Assembly: GCF_023375815.1 (NCBI RefSeq)
Contig: NZ_CP067412.1
Span: 3,410,001-3,474,000, forward strand
Source of the DNA: Pseudomonas sp. HS6
Lineage (GTDB): Bacteria; Pseudomonadota; Gammaproteobacteria; Pseudomonadales; Pseudomonadaceae
Length of the DNA: 64,000 nt
Direction of reading: 5' to 3'
Shown here: positions 47,068 to 55,766 of the stretch, piece by piece
Position numbering within the stretch: position 1 is the stretch's first letter
Layout of the letters: every line of letters begins with the position of its first letter
Made by a program: the position numbers and the translations under genes
The notes under the pieces: model-generated
Database searches by the model: none
What the model saw: only the letters and a program-made list of their open reading frames with translations
Told to the model about the DNA's origin: nothing

Positions 47068-47616
47068 ATGAAACGCCAACTTCTGTTCAGTCTTACCCTC
47101 TCGATGCTGGCCAGCACCGCTTTTGCTCTGCCAGCTGCCGACCAGGCTACCCCGCAAGTGAAATCCAGCCACTCGGTGTTCAGCCAGACTGTTGCCGCTG
47201 ACGGTTCGGACCGCACTCCACAAGGCCAGACCCTGGCTGAAAACGGTCGTAACCGCCTGGAAGAAAAAGGTCTGGTTCAAGATGGCTATGACAAGACTCC
47301 ACAAGGTCAAACCGTAGCTGAAGGCGGCCGTGATCGCCTGGAAGAGAAAGGTCTGGTTCAAGACGGCTCGGATCGCACTCCACAAGGTCAAACCCTTGCT
47401 GCCGATGGATCCGATCGCACCCCACAAGGCCAGACCCTTGCTGCCGATGGTTCCGATCGCACCCCACAAGGCCAGACCCTTGCTGCCGATGGTTCCGATC
47501 GCACCCCACAAGGCCAGACCCTCGCGGCTGATGGCTACGACAAAACCCCACAAGGTCAAACCCTGGCCGAAGGTGGTGGTGACCGCGTGATCGAACGCAA
47601 CAGTGCTTTGAGCTAA
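47068..47616 (+). CDS. Secreted protein of tandem TPQGQT repeats, unknown function
   Basis: A 182-residue protein with a clear signal peptide (residues 1-20, LASTAFA) and no recognised domain. After residue 42 it consists almost wholly of repeats with the consensus (S/Y)D(R/K)TPQGQT(L/V)A, seven copies. Copies 1-3 are spaced by inserts such as NRLEEKGLVQDG, and copies 3-7 follow each other every 14 residues. There is no cysteine after the signal, and the repeats are polar and glycine-rich, suggesting a flexible or disordered secreted protein. AAGGAG precedes the ATG at 47068. It has its own terminator and stands alone. I do not recognise the family. Confidence 0.85.
   Translation: MKRQLLFSLTLSMLASTAFALPAADQATPQVKSSHSVFSQTVAADGSDRTPQGQTLAENGRNRLEEKGLVQDGYDKTPQGQTVAEGGRDRLEEKGLVQDGSDRTPQGQTLAADGSDRTPQGQTLAADGSDRTPQGQTLAADGSDRTPQGQTLAADGYDKTPQGQTLAEGGGDRVIERNSALS
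47404..47529 (+). repeat. Three near-identical 42-bp tandem repeats within the repeat-protein gene
   Basis: Units at 47404, 47446 and 47488 each begin GATGGNTCCGATCGCACCCC. The first two differ at one base over 42 bp, and the third differs only in its last few codons. Because 42 is a multiple of 3, gain or loss of a unit keeps the reading frame. Confidence 0.92.
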
Positions 47617-47635
47617 GCCCGTGGCGGCCTGGAAA

Positions 47636-47665
47636 AAAAGCCCAATCCCCGGATTGGGCTTTTGA
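47636..47665 (+). terminator. Rho-independent terminator of the repeat-protein gene
   Basis: AAAGCCCAATC pairs with GATTGGGCTTT around a CCCG loop, flanked by an A-run and a short T-run, so it may work in both directions. Confidence 0.85.
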
Positions 47666-47793
47666 CTTTTCAGAGGCTCGCATAAACATAAAGAAGTCGC
47701 GGTTCCCCGCTGTATTCCCCGCTGCCGTTCGACGCCGGCAAAGCCGATTTGCTAGAGTGCGGCGCTTGTCCTGCCTAAGAACACACCCTTGCG

Positions 47794-48426
47794 ATGCTGC
47801 CCCGCGCCGAACAGAAACAACAGACCCGCAACGCCCTGATGGACGCTGCCCGCCACTTGATGGAAAGCGGCCGAGGATTCGGCAGCCTGAGCCTGCGTGA
47901 AGTGACGAAAACCGCCGGCATCGTGCCCACCGGTTTCTACCGGCATTTCGCCGACATGGACGAACTGGGTCTTGTACTGGTCAGCGAAGTCGGCCAGACC
48001 TTCCGCGAAACCATCCGCTTGGTGCGCCACAACGAATTCGTCATGGGCGGGATCATCGATGCCTCGGTGCGAATCTTCCTCGACGTGGTCAGCGCCAACC
48101 GTTCACAGTTCCTGTTTCTGGCCCGTGAGCAGTACGGTGGATCGCTGCCGGTGCGCCAGGCGATTGGCCGGTTGCGCGAGAACATCAGCTCCGACCTGGC
48201 AGCGGATCTGGCCTTGATGCCCAAGTTGCAGCATTTGCACCACGAAGGCTTGAGCGTGATGGCCGACCTGATCGTCAAATCGGTGTTCGCCACCCTGCCG
48301 GACATCATCGACCCGCCGGCCGAAGCGCTGCCCGAGCATCTGACGCCCCAGGCGAAGATCACCCAGCAGTTGCGCTTCATCTTTATCGGGCTCAAGCACT
48401 GGCAAGGGCTCGGGAGTACCGAGTAA
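47794..48426 (+). CDS. fabR: TetR family repressor FabR/DesT
   Basis: A 210-residue TetR-type regulator that senses the ratio of unsaturated to saturated acyl-CoA and controls fatty acid desaturation genes. The helix-turn-helix is LREVTKTAGIVPTGFYRHFA near residue 38, and the family stretch SQFLFLAREQYGGSLPVR follows. In P. aeruginosa DesT diverges from the desaturase operon desCB; here the gene on that side is the unrelated repeat-protein gene, so its targets lie elsewhere. Its place just before ureE matches P. aeruginosa as I recall it. Confidence 0.88.
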   Translation: MLPRAEQKQQTRNALMDAARHLMESGRGFGSLSLREVTKTAGIVPTGFYRHFADMDELGLVLVSEVGQTFRETIRLVRHNEFVMGGIIDASVRIFLDVVSANRSQFLFLAREQYGGSLPVRQAIGRLRENISSDLAADLALMPKLQHLHHEGLSVMADLIVKSVFATLPDIIDPPAEALPEHLTPQAKITQQLRFIFIGLKHWQGLGSTE

Positions 48427-48432
48427 GAAAGC

Positions 48433-48464
48433 AAAAATCGCAGCCTGGAGCTGCGATTTTTTTT
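48433..48464 (+). terminator. Rho-independent terminator of fabR
   Basis: AAAAATCGCAGC pairs with GCTGCGATTTTT around a 5-base loop, followed by further T residues, right after the fabR stop. Confidence 0.9.
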
Positions 48465-48474
48465 GCGCCGTAAA

Positions 48475-48504
48475 TTGGTGCATGTAAAAACCTTCATGCA
48501 CCAA
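48475..48504. promoter_or_regulatory. Perfect 30-bp dyad upstream of ureE
   Basis: TTGGTGCATG-N10-CATGCACCAA is a perfect 10-bp inverted repeat, 74 bp before the sigma-54 promoter of ureE. It contains the NtrC half-site TGCACC, but with the two halves in the opposite order to the known NtrC palindrome. It could be an activator site or a hairpin. Confidence 0.5.
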
Positions 48505-48577
48505 AACACCTCACAATCCTGCAACATCTTGAAACATCCACTACGCTCCGACAGGGTTTTCCTACGCTTCGTCCGAT

Positions 48578-48593
48578 TGGCAAGCCCCTTGCT
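48578..48593 (+). promoter_or_regulatory. Sigma-54 promoter of ureEFG-hupE
   Basis: TGGCAAG-cccc-TTGCT differs from the sigma-54 consensus TGGCACG-N4-TTGCW at one base, and the GG and GC doublets are 10 bases apart. It lies 37 bp before the ureE ATG. Confidence 0.72.
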
Positions 48594-48629
48594 CTAGCCT
48601 GAGCATTGTTCTTAGCAGGAAGCTTTCCG

Positions 48630-49130
48630 ATGCTGGTGATTCATCGCAGAATCGACCCCCAACCCGTCTGGGCCGCCGAGTTGCACCTGACTTTCGAGGC
48701 CAGGAGCAAAAGCCGCCTGCGCTGTTTCAGTGCCGAAGGCGAAGACGTCGGACTGTTTCTGGAGCGCGGTCAGCCTCCACTGTATGACGGCGAATACCTG
48801 CAAGCAGAAGATGGCCGGATCGTCCGGGTCTGCGCCCGCCCTGAACAACTGCTGCACGTCACCTGCGCCAACGCCTTCGAACTGACCCGCGCCGCCTATC
48901 ACCTGGGCAATCGCCACGTTGCGCTGCAAGTCGGTGACGGCTGGTTGCGGCTGCTCGACGACTACGTGCTCAAGGCGATGCTTGAACAGCTGGGCGCGCA
49001 GGTCGAATCGATCGAAGCGCCGTTCCAGCCGGAACACGGCGCCTACGGTGGCGGCCATCATCATTCGCGGCACGGTGACGAGGACTTCAACTACGCGCCG
49101 AAACTCCACCAGTTCGGCGTCCGTTTGTGA
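48630..49130 (+). CDS. ureE: Urease accessory protein UreE
   Basis: UreE is the nickel metallochaperone that hands Ni2+ to UreG. The 166-residue protein has the N-terminal peptide-binding part (SRLRCFSAEGEDVGLFLERG), the dimeric metal-binding part (NRHVALQVGDGWLRLLDDYV) and a histidine-rich tail with GGGHHHSRHGDED for extra nickel. The ATG at 48630 is preceded by AGGAAGC. It leads ureE-ureF-ureG-hupE; its stop overlaps the GTG of ureF by 4 bases. Confidence 0.95.
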   Translation: MLVIHRRIDPQPVWAAELHLTFEARSKSRLRCFSAEGEDVGLFLERGQPPLYDGEYLQAEDGRIVRVCARPEQLLHVTCANAFELTRAAYHLGNRHVALQVGDGWLRLLDDYVLKAMLEQLGAQVESIEAPFQPEHGAYGGGHHHSRHGDEDFNYAPKLHQFGVRL

Positions 49131-49801
49131 ACCCGGCCTGGGCGCTGCTGCGCCTGGCCAGTCCGCAGTTGCCGATTGGCGGTTACAGCTATTCCCAAGG
49201 CCTGGAAATGGCTGTGGATAACGGCCGCGTCGGCAACCCGGACAGCGCCCGGCGCTGGATCAGCGATCAATTGCTGCTCAACCTCGCGCGGTTCGAAGCG
49301 CCCTTGCTGCTCTCCCATTGCCAGGCCGCAGCGAACGAAAACTGGGATGAATTGCGCAAGCTCTGCGAGAGCCACCGCGCCAGCCGCGAAACCCGCGAAC
49401 TGCATCTGGAGAGCCGGCAGATGGGCTACTCGTTGCAGCAATTGCTCAACGGTTTGCCCGAACTTGATCTGCCGGCCCGGACCTTTCTCGAACAATGCGT
49501 CGAACCACATCTGGCCCTGTGCTGGGCACTGGCCGCACGCGCCTGGCGGATCAGCCCGCAGGACGCCCTCGCCGCGTGGCTGTGGAGCTGGCTGGAAAAC
49601 CAGCTCGCGGTGCTGATGAAAACCCTGCCGCTGGGCCAGCAAGCCGCCCAGCGCCTGACCAGCGAACTGCTGCCGTTGTTGCAGCAGGCGCAGCAAGACG
49701 CCACCCGAATCAATCCCGAACACCTCGGCAGCGCCGCGTTCGGTCTGTCCCTGGCGTGCATGGCCCATGAGCGCCAGTACAGCCGCCTGTTCCGTTCCTA
49801 G
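49127..49801 (+). CDS. ureF: Urease accessory protein UreF
   Basis: UreF joins UreD and UreG in the nickel-insertion complex and gates GTP hydrolysis by UreG. The all-helical 224-residue protein starts with [20 protein letters not shown], the family signature. It starts with GTG inside the GTGA overlap with ureE, so translation is coupled. ureG follows after 22 bp. Confidence 0.95.
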   Translation: MNPAWALLRLASPQLPIGGYSYSQGLEMAVDNGRVGNPDSARRWISDQLLLNLARFEAPLLLSHCQAAANENWDELRKLCESHRASRETRELHLESRQMGYSLQQLLNGLPELDLPARTFLEQCVEPHLALCWALAARAWRISPQDALAAWLWSWLENQLAVLMKTLPLGQQAAQRLTSELLPLLQQAQQDATRINPEHLGSAAFGLSLACMAHERQYSRLFRS

Positions 49802-49823
49802 GGCCTTTTATCTGGAGAATCAC

Positions 49824-50438
49824 ATGAACACACAACCCCTGCGCGTCGGCATCGGCGGCCCGGTCGGTTCCGGCAAAACCGCGTTGACCCTGGCCCTGTG
49901 CCTGGCCCTGCGCGAGCGCTACAACCTGGCGGTGGTCACCAACGACATCTACACCCGCGAAGACGCCGACTTTCTGGTGCGAAACGAAGCTTTGGCGCCG
50001 GAGCGGATCATCGGCGTGGAAACCGGTGGCTGCCCGCACACCGCCATTCGCGAAGACGCCTCGATCAACCTTGAAGCAGTGGATCAACTGAACCGGCGTT
50101 TTCCGGGGCTGGACCTGATTCTGGTGGAGTCCGGTGGCGATAACCTTTCCGCTACCTTCAGCCCGGAACTGTCCGACCTGACCATCTACGTAATCGACGT
50201 TTCGGCCGGCGACAAGCTGCCACGCAAGGGCGGGCCCGGCATCTGCAAATCCGACCTGCTGGTGATCAACAAGATCGACCTCGCACCGCTGGTCGGCGCC
50301 TCGCTGGAGATGATGAACAGCGACACCCAACGCATGCGCAACGGCAAGCCGTTCGTGTTCAGCAACCAGAAAACCGGTCAGGGCCTGGAAGAAATCATCG
50401 CCTTCATCGAACGCCAGGGCCTGCTGACGGCGGCCTGA
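49824..50438 (+). CDS. ureG: Urease accessory GTPase UreG
   Basis: UreG is the SIMIBI-class GTPase that delivers nickel to apo-urease. The 204-residue protein has the P-loop GGPVGSGKT at residues 10-18, the nickel-binding CPH motif in [12 protein letters not shown], the switch [16 protein letters not shown], and the guanine specificity motif NKIDLA. The ATG at 49824 follows GGAGAATCAC; the open frame reaching back to 49767 runs into ureF. Confidence 0.97.
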   Translation: MNTQPLRVGIGGPVGSGKTALTLALCLALRERYNLAVVTNDIYTREDADFLVRNEALAPERIIGVETGGCPHTAIREDASINLEAVDQLNRRFPGLDLILVESGGDNLSATFSPELSDLTIYVIDVSAGDKLPRKGGPGICKSDLLVINKIDLAPLVGASLEMMNSDTQRMRNGKPFVFSNQKTGQGLEEIIAFIERQGLLTAA

Positions 50439-50464
50439 TTCACTATCAACAAGGAAGCTTCTCC

Positions 50465-51037
50465 ATGACACTCAAACGTATTCTCGGCGCCGTCGCGCTG
50501 CTGCTGACCCCGGCACTGGCCTTCGCCCACCCCGGCCACGGCGACTCTGGCCTGGTGGCCGGCATCAGCCACCCGATCGGCGGCCTCGACCATTTGCTGG
50601 CGATGGTGGCCGTCGGCTTGTGGGCCGCGCAGCAACAAGGCGCCGCGCGCTGGGCGCTGCCGTGCACCTTTGTCGGCACCATGCTGATCGGCGGCCTGCT
50701 CGGTTTTGAAGGACTGGAGTTGCCGACGCTGGAAAGCGGGATTGCCGCGTCGGTGCTGGCGCTGGGCCTGGCGGTGGCGCTGGCGGTGCGTCCGCCGCTG
50801 GTGATGGCGGTGTCGGCGACGGCGCTGTTTGCGCTGTTCCACGGCGTGGCCCACGGCCTGGAGTTGCCGGACATGTCGAGCCCGTGGGCGTATGCCGCCG
50901 GTTTCGTGGTCGCGACCGCTGCACTGCATGCGGCGGGTTATGCCGTCGTGCGCTTTCTGCCTCAGGCGGCCGCACCGCTAGTGCGACTGGTCGGAGCAGC
51001 TTCGGCGGTGACCGGCGCGTGGCTGCTGGCCGGCTGA
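50465..51037 (+). CDS. hupE: HupE/UreJ family nickel permease
   Basis: A 190-residue inner-membrane protein with a signal peptide-like first segment (residues 1-20, LAFAHPGHGDSG) and about six helices. The HupE signature HPIGGLDHLLAMVAVGLWA, rich in histidine and aspartate, binds nickel, and a second motif HGVAHGLELP follows. It lies 26 bp after ureG, so it supplies nickel for urease maturation. It ends the second urease operon. Confidence 0.92.
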   Translation: MTLKRILGAVALLLTPALAFAHPGHGDSGLVAGISHPIGGLDHLLAMVAVGLWAAQQQGAARWALPCTFVGTMLIGGLLGFEGLELPTLESGIAASVLALGLAVALAVRPPLVMAVSATALFALFHGVAHGLELPDMSSPWAYAAGFVVATAALHAAGYAVVRFLPQAAAPLVRLVGAASAVTGAWLLAG

Positions 51038-51060
51038 TTTCTATTGCCTGATCCGGCCCC

Positions 51061-51164
51061 ATCGCTGGCAAGGCAGCTCCCACAGTATCGAGGCGATCAC
51101 AAAATTGTGTACACCGATACCCCTGTGGGAGCTGCGGTGCGACGATTCGACTTGCCAGCGATGA
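51061..51164. repeat. REPIN after hupE with a variant right arm
   Basis: The left arm is TCGCTGGCAAGGCAGCTCCC. The right arm has an altered loop (GAGCTGCGGTGCGACGATTC) before CTTGCCAGCGATG, the only such variant among the nine REPINs here. Confidence 0.85.
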
Positions 51165-51247
51165 CGGCCGATCAGACACCAAGACTCTAAAGGCCGCCGC
51201 TCTGCTACCATGTCGCGCAATCGCCCCTGCCGTGACGACGTCCGCCC

Positions 51248-52381
51248 ATGCCTCATGCTTCCCGCTCCATTTCCCTGCCTGAATTGACCGCCCTGTTCGG
51301 TGAAGTGCAACAGCACTTTCTGGACGTGATCGTGCCCCTTTGGCAAGGACCGGGATGGAACGCCGACATGGCGTTGCCTTACGAGGCGCTGGACGCCGCG
51401 CATCAGCCGCTGCCACCGCAGCGCTATCGGGCCATGGCCTGCGCACGGCAGTTGTATCTGTTTTCCAGCCTGATCGGGGTTGTGGATAACGCTGAAGTCC
51501 GGGCGGCCGCGCTGTTCCGCTCCCTGCAACGGCACTTCCACGATGCAGAGCACGGTGGCTGGTTCTACAGCATCGATCCGCAGGGCAAACCGCTGGATCA
51601 GCGCAAGGATCTCTACACCCACGCCTTCATCCTGTTCGCCTGCGCGCATTACTGGGAAAAGTCCCGCGAGCCCTTGGTCGAATCGACCCTGAACGCTGCG
51701 CTGGAAGTCATCTGCCGGCGTTTCGCCACCGGTGATGGCCTCTACGAAGCCTGCCTCGACCGCGACTGGACCACGCTGGAAACCGGTCCGCTGCAAAACC
51801 CACTGATGCACCTGGCCGAAGCCTTCCTCGCCACTCTGTCCGTGCGCGAAGATGCCCAGGCCAAGCAAGCGCTGAGCGAGTTATGCACAGCCATGCACAA
51901 GCGTTTCGTCGATCCGCAACATGGCGTGCTGATGGAAAAACCGCTGGGGGCTGTGGATAACTGGTATGAGCCGGGCCATCAGTTCGAATGGTATTTCCTG
52001 CTGGAATCCTCGCCTCTGCTGCGCGGTTCGAAACTGCATGTCGCGCTGGACCGCGCCTTTGCGTTCACCGAGCAGTACGGCGTGGTGCAGCCGTCCGGTG
52101 CTGTGCGGGCCATGCTCGATCTGAATCTGGACGGACGCCCGAAAGATTCGACCCAGCGTATCTGGGCCCAGGCCGAATACCTGCGCGCGCTGACACTGCG
52201 TCCGGGCAGCGAAGCCGCCGTGCTGCGCCAGTTGCAGGCGTTGCAGCAGCGCTTCCTGCACGCCGGTGGTTGGTATGAATGCCGCGACGAACAGGGCGAG
52301 GTCAGCCGCAAGGACATGCCGTCGACCACGCCGTATCACTTGGCGACCTGCTATCGCGGCCTTGCCGACTATCTGAGCTGA
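51248..52381 (+). CDS. AGE family epimerase/isomerase
   Basis: A 377-residue (alpha/alpha)6-barrel enzyme of the N-acylglucosamine 2-epimerase/mannose isomerase family. The conserved histidines appear in DLYTHAFILFACAHYW, EPGHQFEWYFLL and TPYHLATCYRGLADY; in the family the last two act as the general acid and base. The length is a little short of renin-binding-type epimerases and near that of D-mannose isomerases. The exact sugar is unknown. It stands alone between the hupE REPIN and a convergent CDF gene. Confidence 0.85.
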   Translation: MPHASRSISLPELTALFGEVQQHFLDVIVPLWQGPGWNADMALPYEALDAAHQPLPPQRYRAMACARQLYLFSSLIGVVDNAEVRAAALFRSLQRHFHDAEHGGWFYSIDPQGKPLDQRKDLYTHAFILFACAHYWEKSREPLVESTLNAALEVICRRFATGDGLYEACLDRDWTTLETGPLQNPLMHLAEAFLATLSVREDAQAKQALSELCTAMHKRFVDPQHGVLMEKPLGAVDNWYEPGHQFEWYFLLESSPLLRGSKLHVALDRAFAFTEQYGVVQPSGAVRAMLDLNLDGRPKDSTQRIWAQAEYLRALTLRPGSEAAVLRQLQALQQRFLHAGGWYECRDEQGEVSRKDMPSTTPYHLATCYRGLADYLS

Positions 52382-52388
52382 CAGCCGT

Positions 52389-52412
52389 GGCGAGGGAGTC
52401 GCCTCCCTCGCC
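52389..52412. terminator. Convergent hairpin between the AGE and CDF genes
   Basis: A perfect 10-bp stem (GGCGAGGGAG with CTCCCTCGCC) around a TCGC loop, in the 39-bp gap between two convergent stops. There is no T-run. Confidence 0.65.
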
Positions 52413-52420
52413 CAGAAACA

Positions 52421-53326
52421 TCAGGCAATCCACTTCCTGTCGCCGGTGAAGCTGATGGTCAGCCAGCGCGCAGCGTCCGGCTTGCCCAGCTTCGCGGAAA
52501 TCTCCTCGCGCAGCACATCCAGCTGGCCGACGCTCTGCAATCGGTAATCCGCCGGCAACACCACATGAATCTCGATGAACCGCGCCCGCCCGTGTTTCTG
52601 CACGTAGGACACGTAGTCGTCGAAACCATGCTCGGCCTTCGCCGCGTCCATTACCTGACGGACTTGATCGTCCAGCGTGTCCGGCGCAATGCCGAGCACG
52701 TCACGCAGCGCCGGGCCGAGGATCTTGAACGCCGGCGGCAGCATGGTCAGGGCCAGCACGATGAGAATCAGCGGGTCGACAAATTTCGCCCACTCGCCGT
52801 AACCCTGGGACTTGAGCAGCAGCGCCGCGAGGAAACTGATCAACAGGCCCACAGAGAGCATCGCGTCCACCAGCCAGCTGATGTTGTCGAACTGAATCAG
52901 GCTCGACTTAAGCTTGCGATTGCGGTGGCGCACGTAGAAGAAGTAGGCGAACTCGACAACGGTAAACACCGCCGCGTAGATGATCACCAGACCCAGCTCG
53001 ATTTCACGACCGCCATTGATGATGCCGAACACGCCGTTGAGAAACGCGTAGATGGCGATCAGCAGCAGGAAACTGCCCTCGATCAGCAGCACCATCGGCT
53101 CCAGATGCCAGAAACCGAACTGGAAGCGCTGGTTGCTTTGCTTGGCGATCAGCTTCGCCGTGATCAGCATCAGGACTTTGATGAACGTTGCAATCAACGA
53201 AAAAAAGCCATCGAACAGGATGGACTGGGAACCCGAAACAAAACCGGTGACGATCCCGGCGATCGCCACGGCGAACATCAGGATGGTCGATTGTTTGAGC
53301 AGCGACTGCTCACCTCGGTTACTCAC
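52421..53326 (-). CDS. Cation diffusion facilitator (CDF) family transporter
   Basis: A 301-residue inner-membrane metal exporter with about six helices. The first metal motif is SILFDGFFSLIATFIK in helix 2, where the usual DxxxD/H is DGFFS, and the second is ISWLVDAMLSVGLL in helix 5. The C-terminal cytoplasmic domain reads DYVSYVQKHGRARFIEIHVV. The relaxed metal motifs make the substrate (zinc, iron or other) uncertain. It is convergent with the epimerase gene. Confidence 0.85.
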   Translation of the reverse strand: MSNRGEQSLLKQSTILMFAVAIAGIVTGFVSGSQSILFDGFFSLIATFIKVLMLITAKLIAKQSNQRFQFGFWHLEPMVLLIEGSFLLLIAIYAFLNGVFGIINGGREIELGLVIIYAAVFTVVEFAYFFYVRHRNRKLKSSLIQFDNISWLVDAMLSVGLLISFLAALLLKSQGYGEWAKFVDPLILIVLALTMLPPAFKILGPALRDVLGIAPDTLDDQVRQVMDAAKAEHGFDDYVSYVQKHGRARFIEIHVVLPADYRLQSVGQLDVLREEISAKLGKPDAARWLTISFTGDRKWIA

Positions 53327-53420
53327 TTGAACTCCTCGAAAAACCTTGAAAACCGCAGGGTGCGGCGGGGTTGTTACGAGGGGGAGTTTACCTCAAAGCC
53401 TTGTACTGCCCGTTCCGGCC

Positions 53421-53512
53421 TCTTCGCGGGCAAGCCCGCTCCCACAGGTTTCAAGGCGAACCCAAGGCTTGGGTACACCGATAACCCTGTGGGAGCTGGC
53501 TTGCCAGCGATT
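53421..53512. repeat. Hybrid REPIN upstream of the CDF gene
   Basis: An inverted pair in which one arm has the GCGGGCAAGCCCGC core and the other the GCTGGCTTGCCAGC core, so two REP types are joined in one element. Confidence 0.88.
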
Positions 53513-53527
53513 AGCCGTTACGCGGTG

Positions 53528-54340
<813 letters not shown>

Positions 54341-54508
54341 TCAGCAGGCAGCATGCCCGGCCCGGCATTCACGAGCAACCACCGACTGGCGTGCATTTCT
54401 GCTCATATTTTGATCAATGCTCGCAACGCCTTGTGCGGCGTGGCCTGTAGCCACATGCACGCACGTTATCCACAAGCCCTTCCACAGTTTCCGGGGGCAA
54501 GTGGAAAT

Positions 54509-54539
54509 GCGCAAAGCCGCGCCACACAAGGCTTTGCGC
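54509..54539. other. Perfect 10-bp hairpin in the 54.5-kb gap
   Basis: GCGCAAAGCC and GGCTTTGCGC enclose an 11-base loop. It is in no gene and is followed on the plus strand by a T-run after 14 bases, so it may belong to a small RNA. Confidence 0.55.
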
Positions 54540-54618
54540 GGCAAAAGCAAAGTTTTTCGCTTGACCCTGATCCGCCGATTGTGCCGGGCAAGGCATTTTG
54601 CACGACTGATCGGTCACA

Positions 54619-54649
54619 GCCGTGATTGCGCAGGGCCAGTAATCACGGC
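54619..54649. other. Perfect 9-bp hairpin in the 54.6-kb gap
   Basis: GCCGTGATT and AATCACGGC enclose a 13-base loop, 80 bp after the previous hairpin. Confidence 0.55.
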
Positions 54650-54991
54650 CCTTAGCGGAGTCTTTCCAGAGTTTAATCACAGACTTATCCACAGGACTGC
54701 CCACATCCATTCGCCTGTTTTGCAGTGGCCATAAAAAGGTTGACAAACGAGCCCCCAGCAACTGGGAAACGGCCTGATCAAAAAACAATCACAAGCCTGC
54801 AAGCCACGGTTTGAAAGGCTCTCAGCCAGCTACTCCCACGTTATTCACAGCCGGCTCCACAGCAAACGGGGACAAGTCAAAACTGTGGAAAAACAGCGAT
54901 TTGCAGCGTCTATATGTCGCGCTTTGGCAGGTTGGGGATTTTGTTTTCCACAATTTCCGGAATGGCGTGAGTCGTGATGGATTCTGGATAC

Positions 54992-55022
54992 AAAAAAGCC
55001 CCGGGACTCGCATCTCGGGGCT
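54992..55022 (-). terminator. Rho-independent terminator of the bra operon
   Basis: On the minus strand AGCCCCG pairs with CGGGGCT and is followed by TTTTTT, 28 bp after the braG stop. Confidence 0.9.
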
Positions 55023-55049
55023 CTGTATCGCTGTGGAAAACCTGAAAAC

Positions 55050-55766
55050 TCAGTGCCCGCCGAGATAGGCGTTACGCACCTCCTCGTTGACCAGCAGCTC
55101 CTTGCCGGTGCCCGTCAGGCGGATCTCGCCGTTGACCATCACGTACGCCCGGTCGGACAGTTTCAACGCATGGTTGGCGTTCTGTTCGACGAGGAAAATG
55201 GTCATGCCGGTTTTCGCCAGTTCCCTCAGGGTGGCGAAGATCTGTTTCACCACGATCGGCGCCAGACCCAGGCTCGGCTCGTCCAGCAGCAACAGCTTGG
55301 GCCGGCTCATCAGGGCCCGGGCGATGGCGAGCATTTGCTGCTCGCCGCCGGACATGGTCATCGCGCGCTGGGTGCGGCGCTCTTCGAGTCGCGGAAACAG
55401 CTCGAACATGCGCTGCATGTCTTCCTTGGCGTACTTGTCGCCAATCGGGATGGTGCCCATCAGCAGGTTTTCCTCGACGGTCATGTCGGGGAACACCCGC
55501 CGCCCTTCCGGCGACTGCGCGATGCCGTTGGAGGCGATGTAGTGCGATGACTTGTGGGTAATGTCCACGCCCTGATAGAGGATCTGCCCGCCCGCCGCCC
55601 GTGGCTGGCCGAAGATCGACATCAACAACGTCGACTTGCCCGCGCCGTTGGAGCCGATCAGGCTGACAGTTTCCCCTTCGTTGATCTGCAGCGAGACACT
55701 TTTGAGGGCCTGGATCGGGCCGTAGAACACGTCCAGATCCTTGAGTTCGAGAATCGGTCCGGTCAT
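55050..55766 (-). CDS. braG: Branched-chain amino acid ABC transporter ATPase BraG/LivF
   Basis: A 238-residue ATPase of the leucine/isoleucine/valine importer (LivF type). Walker A GSNGAGKST is near residue 37, the signature TMSGGEQQMLAIARAL near 137, and Walker B LLLLDEPSLGLAPI follows. It is the last gene of braCDEFG and overlaps braF by 4 bases; a terminator follows. The system may also carry alanine and threonine, as known for P. aeruginosa Bra. Confidence 0.95.
   Translation of the reverse strand: MTGPILELKDLDVFYGPIQALKSVSLQINEGETVSLIGSNGAGKSTLLMSIFGQPRAAGGQILYQGVDITHKSSHYIASNGIAQSPEGRRVFPDMTVEENLLMGTIPIGDKYAKEDMQRMFELFPRLEERRTQRAMTMSGGEQQMLAIARALMSRPKLLLLDEPSLGLAPIVVKQIFATLRELAKTGMTIFLVEQNANHALKLSDRAYVMVNGEIRLTGTGKELLVNEEVRNAYLGGH

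Noticed and set aside
47200..47600. CRISPR-like array
   Set aside because: The repeats have no spacers, keep the reading frame and encode a signal-peptide protein.
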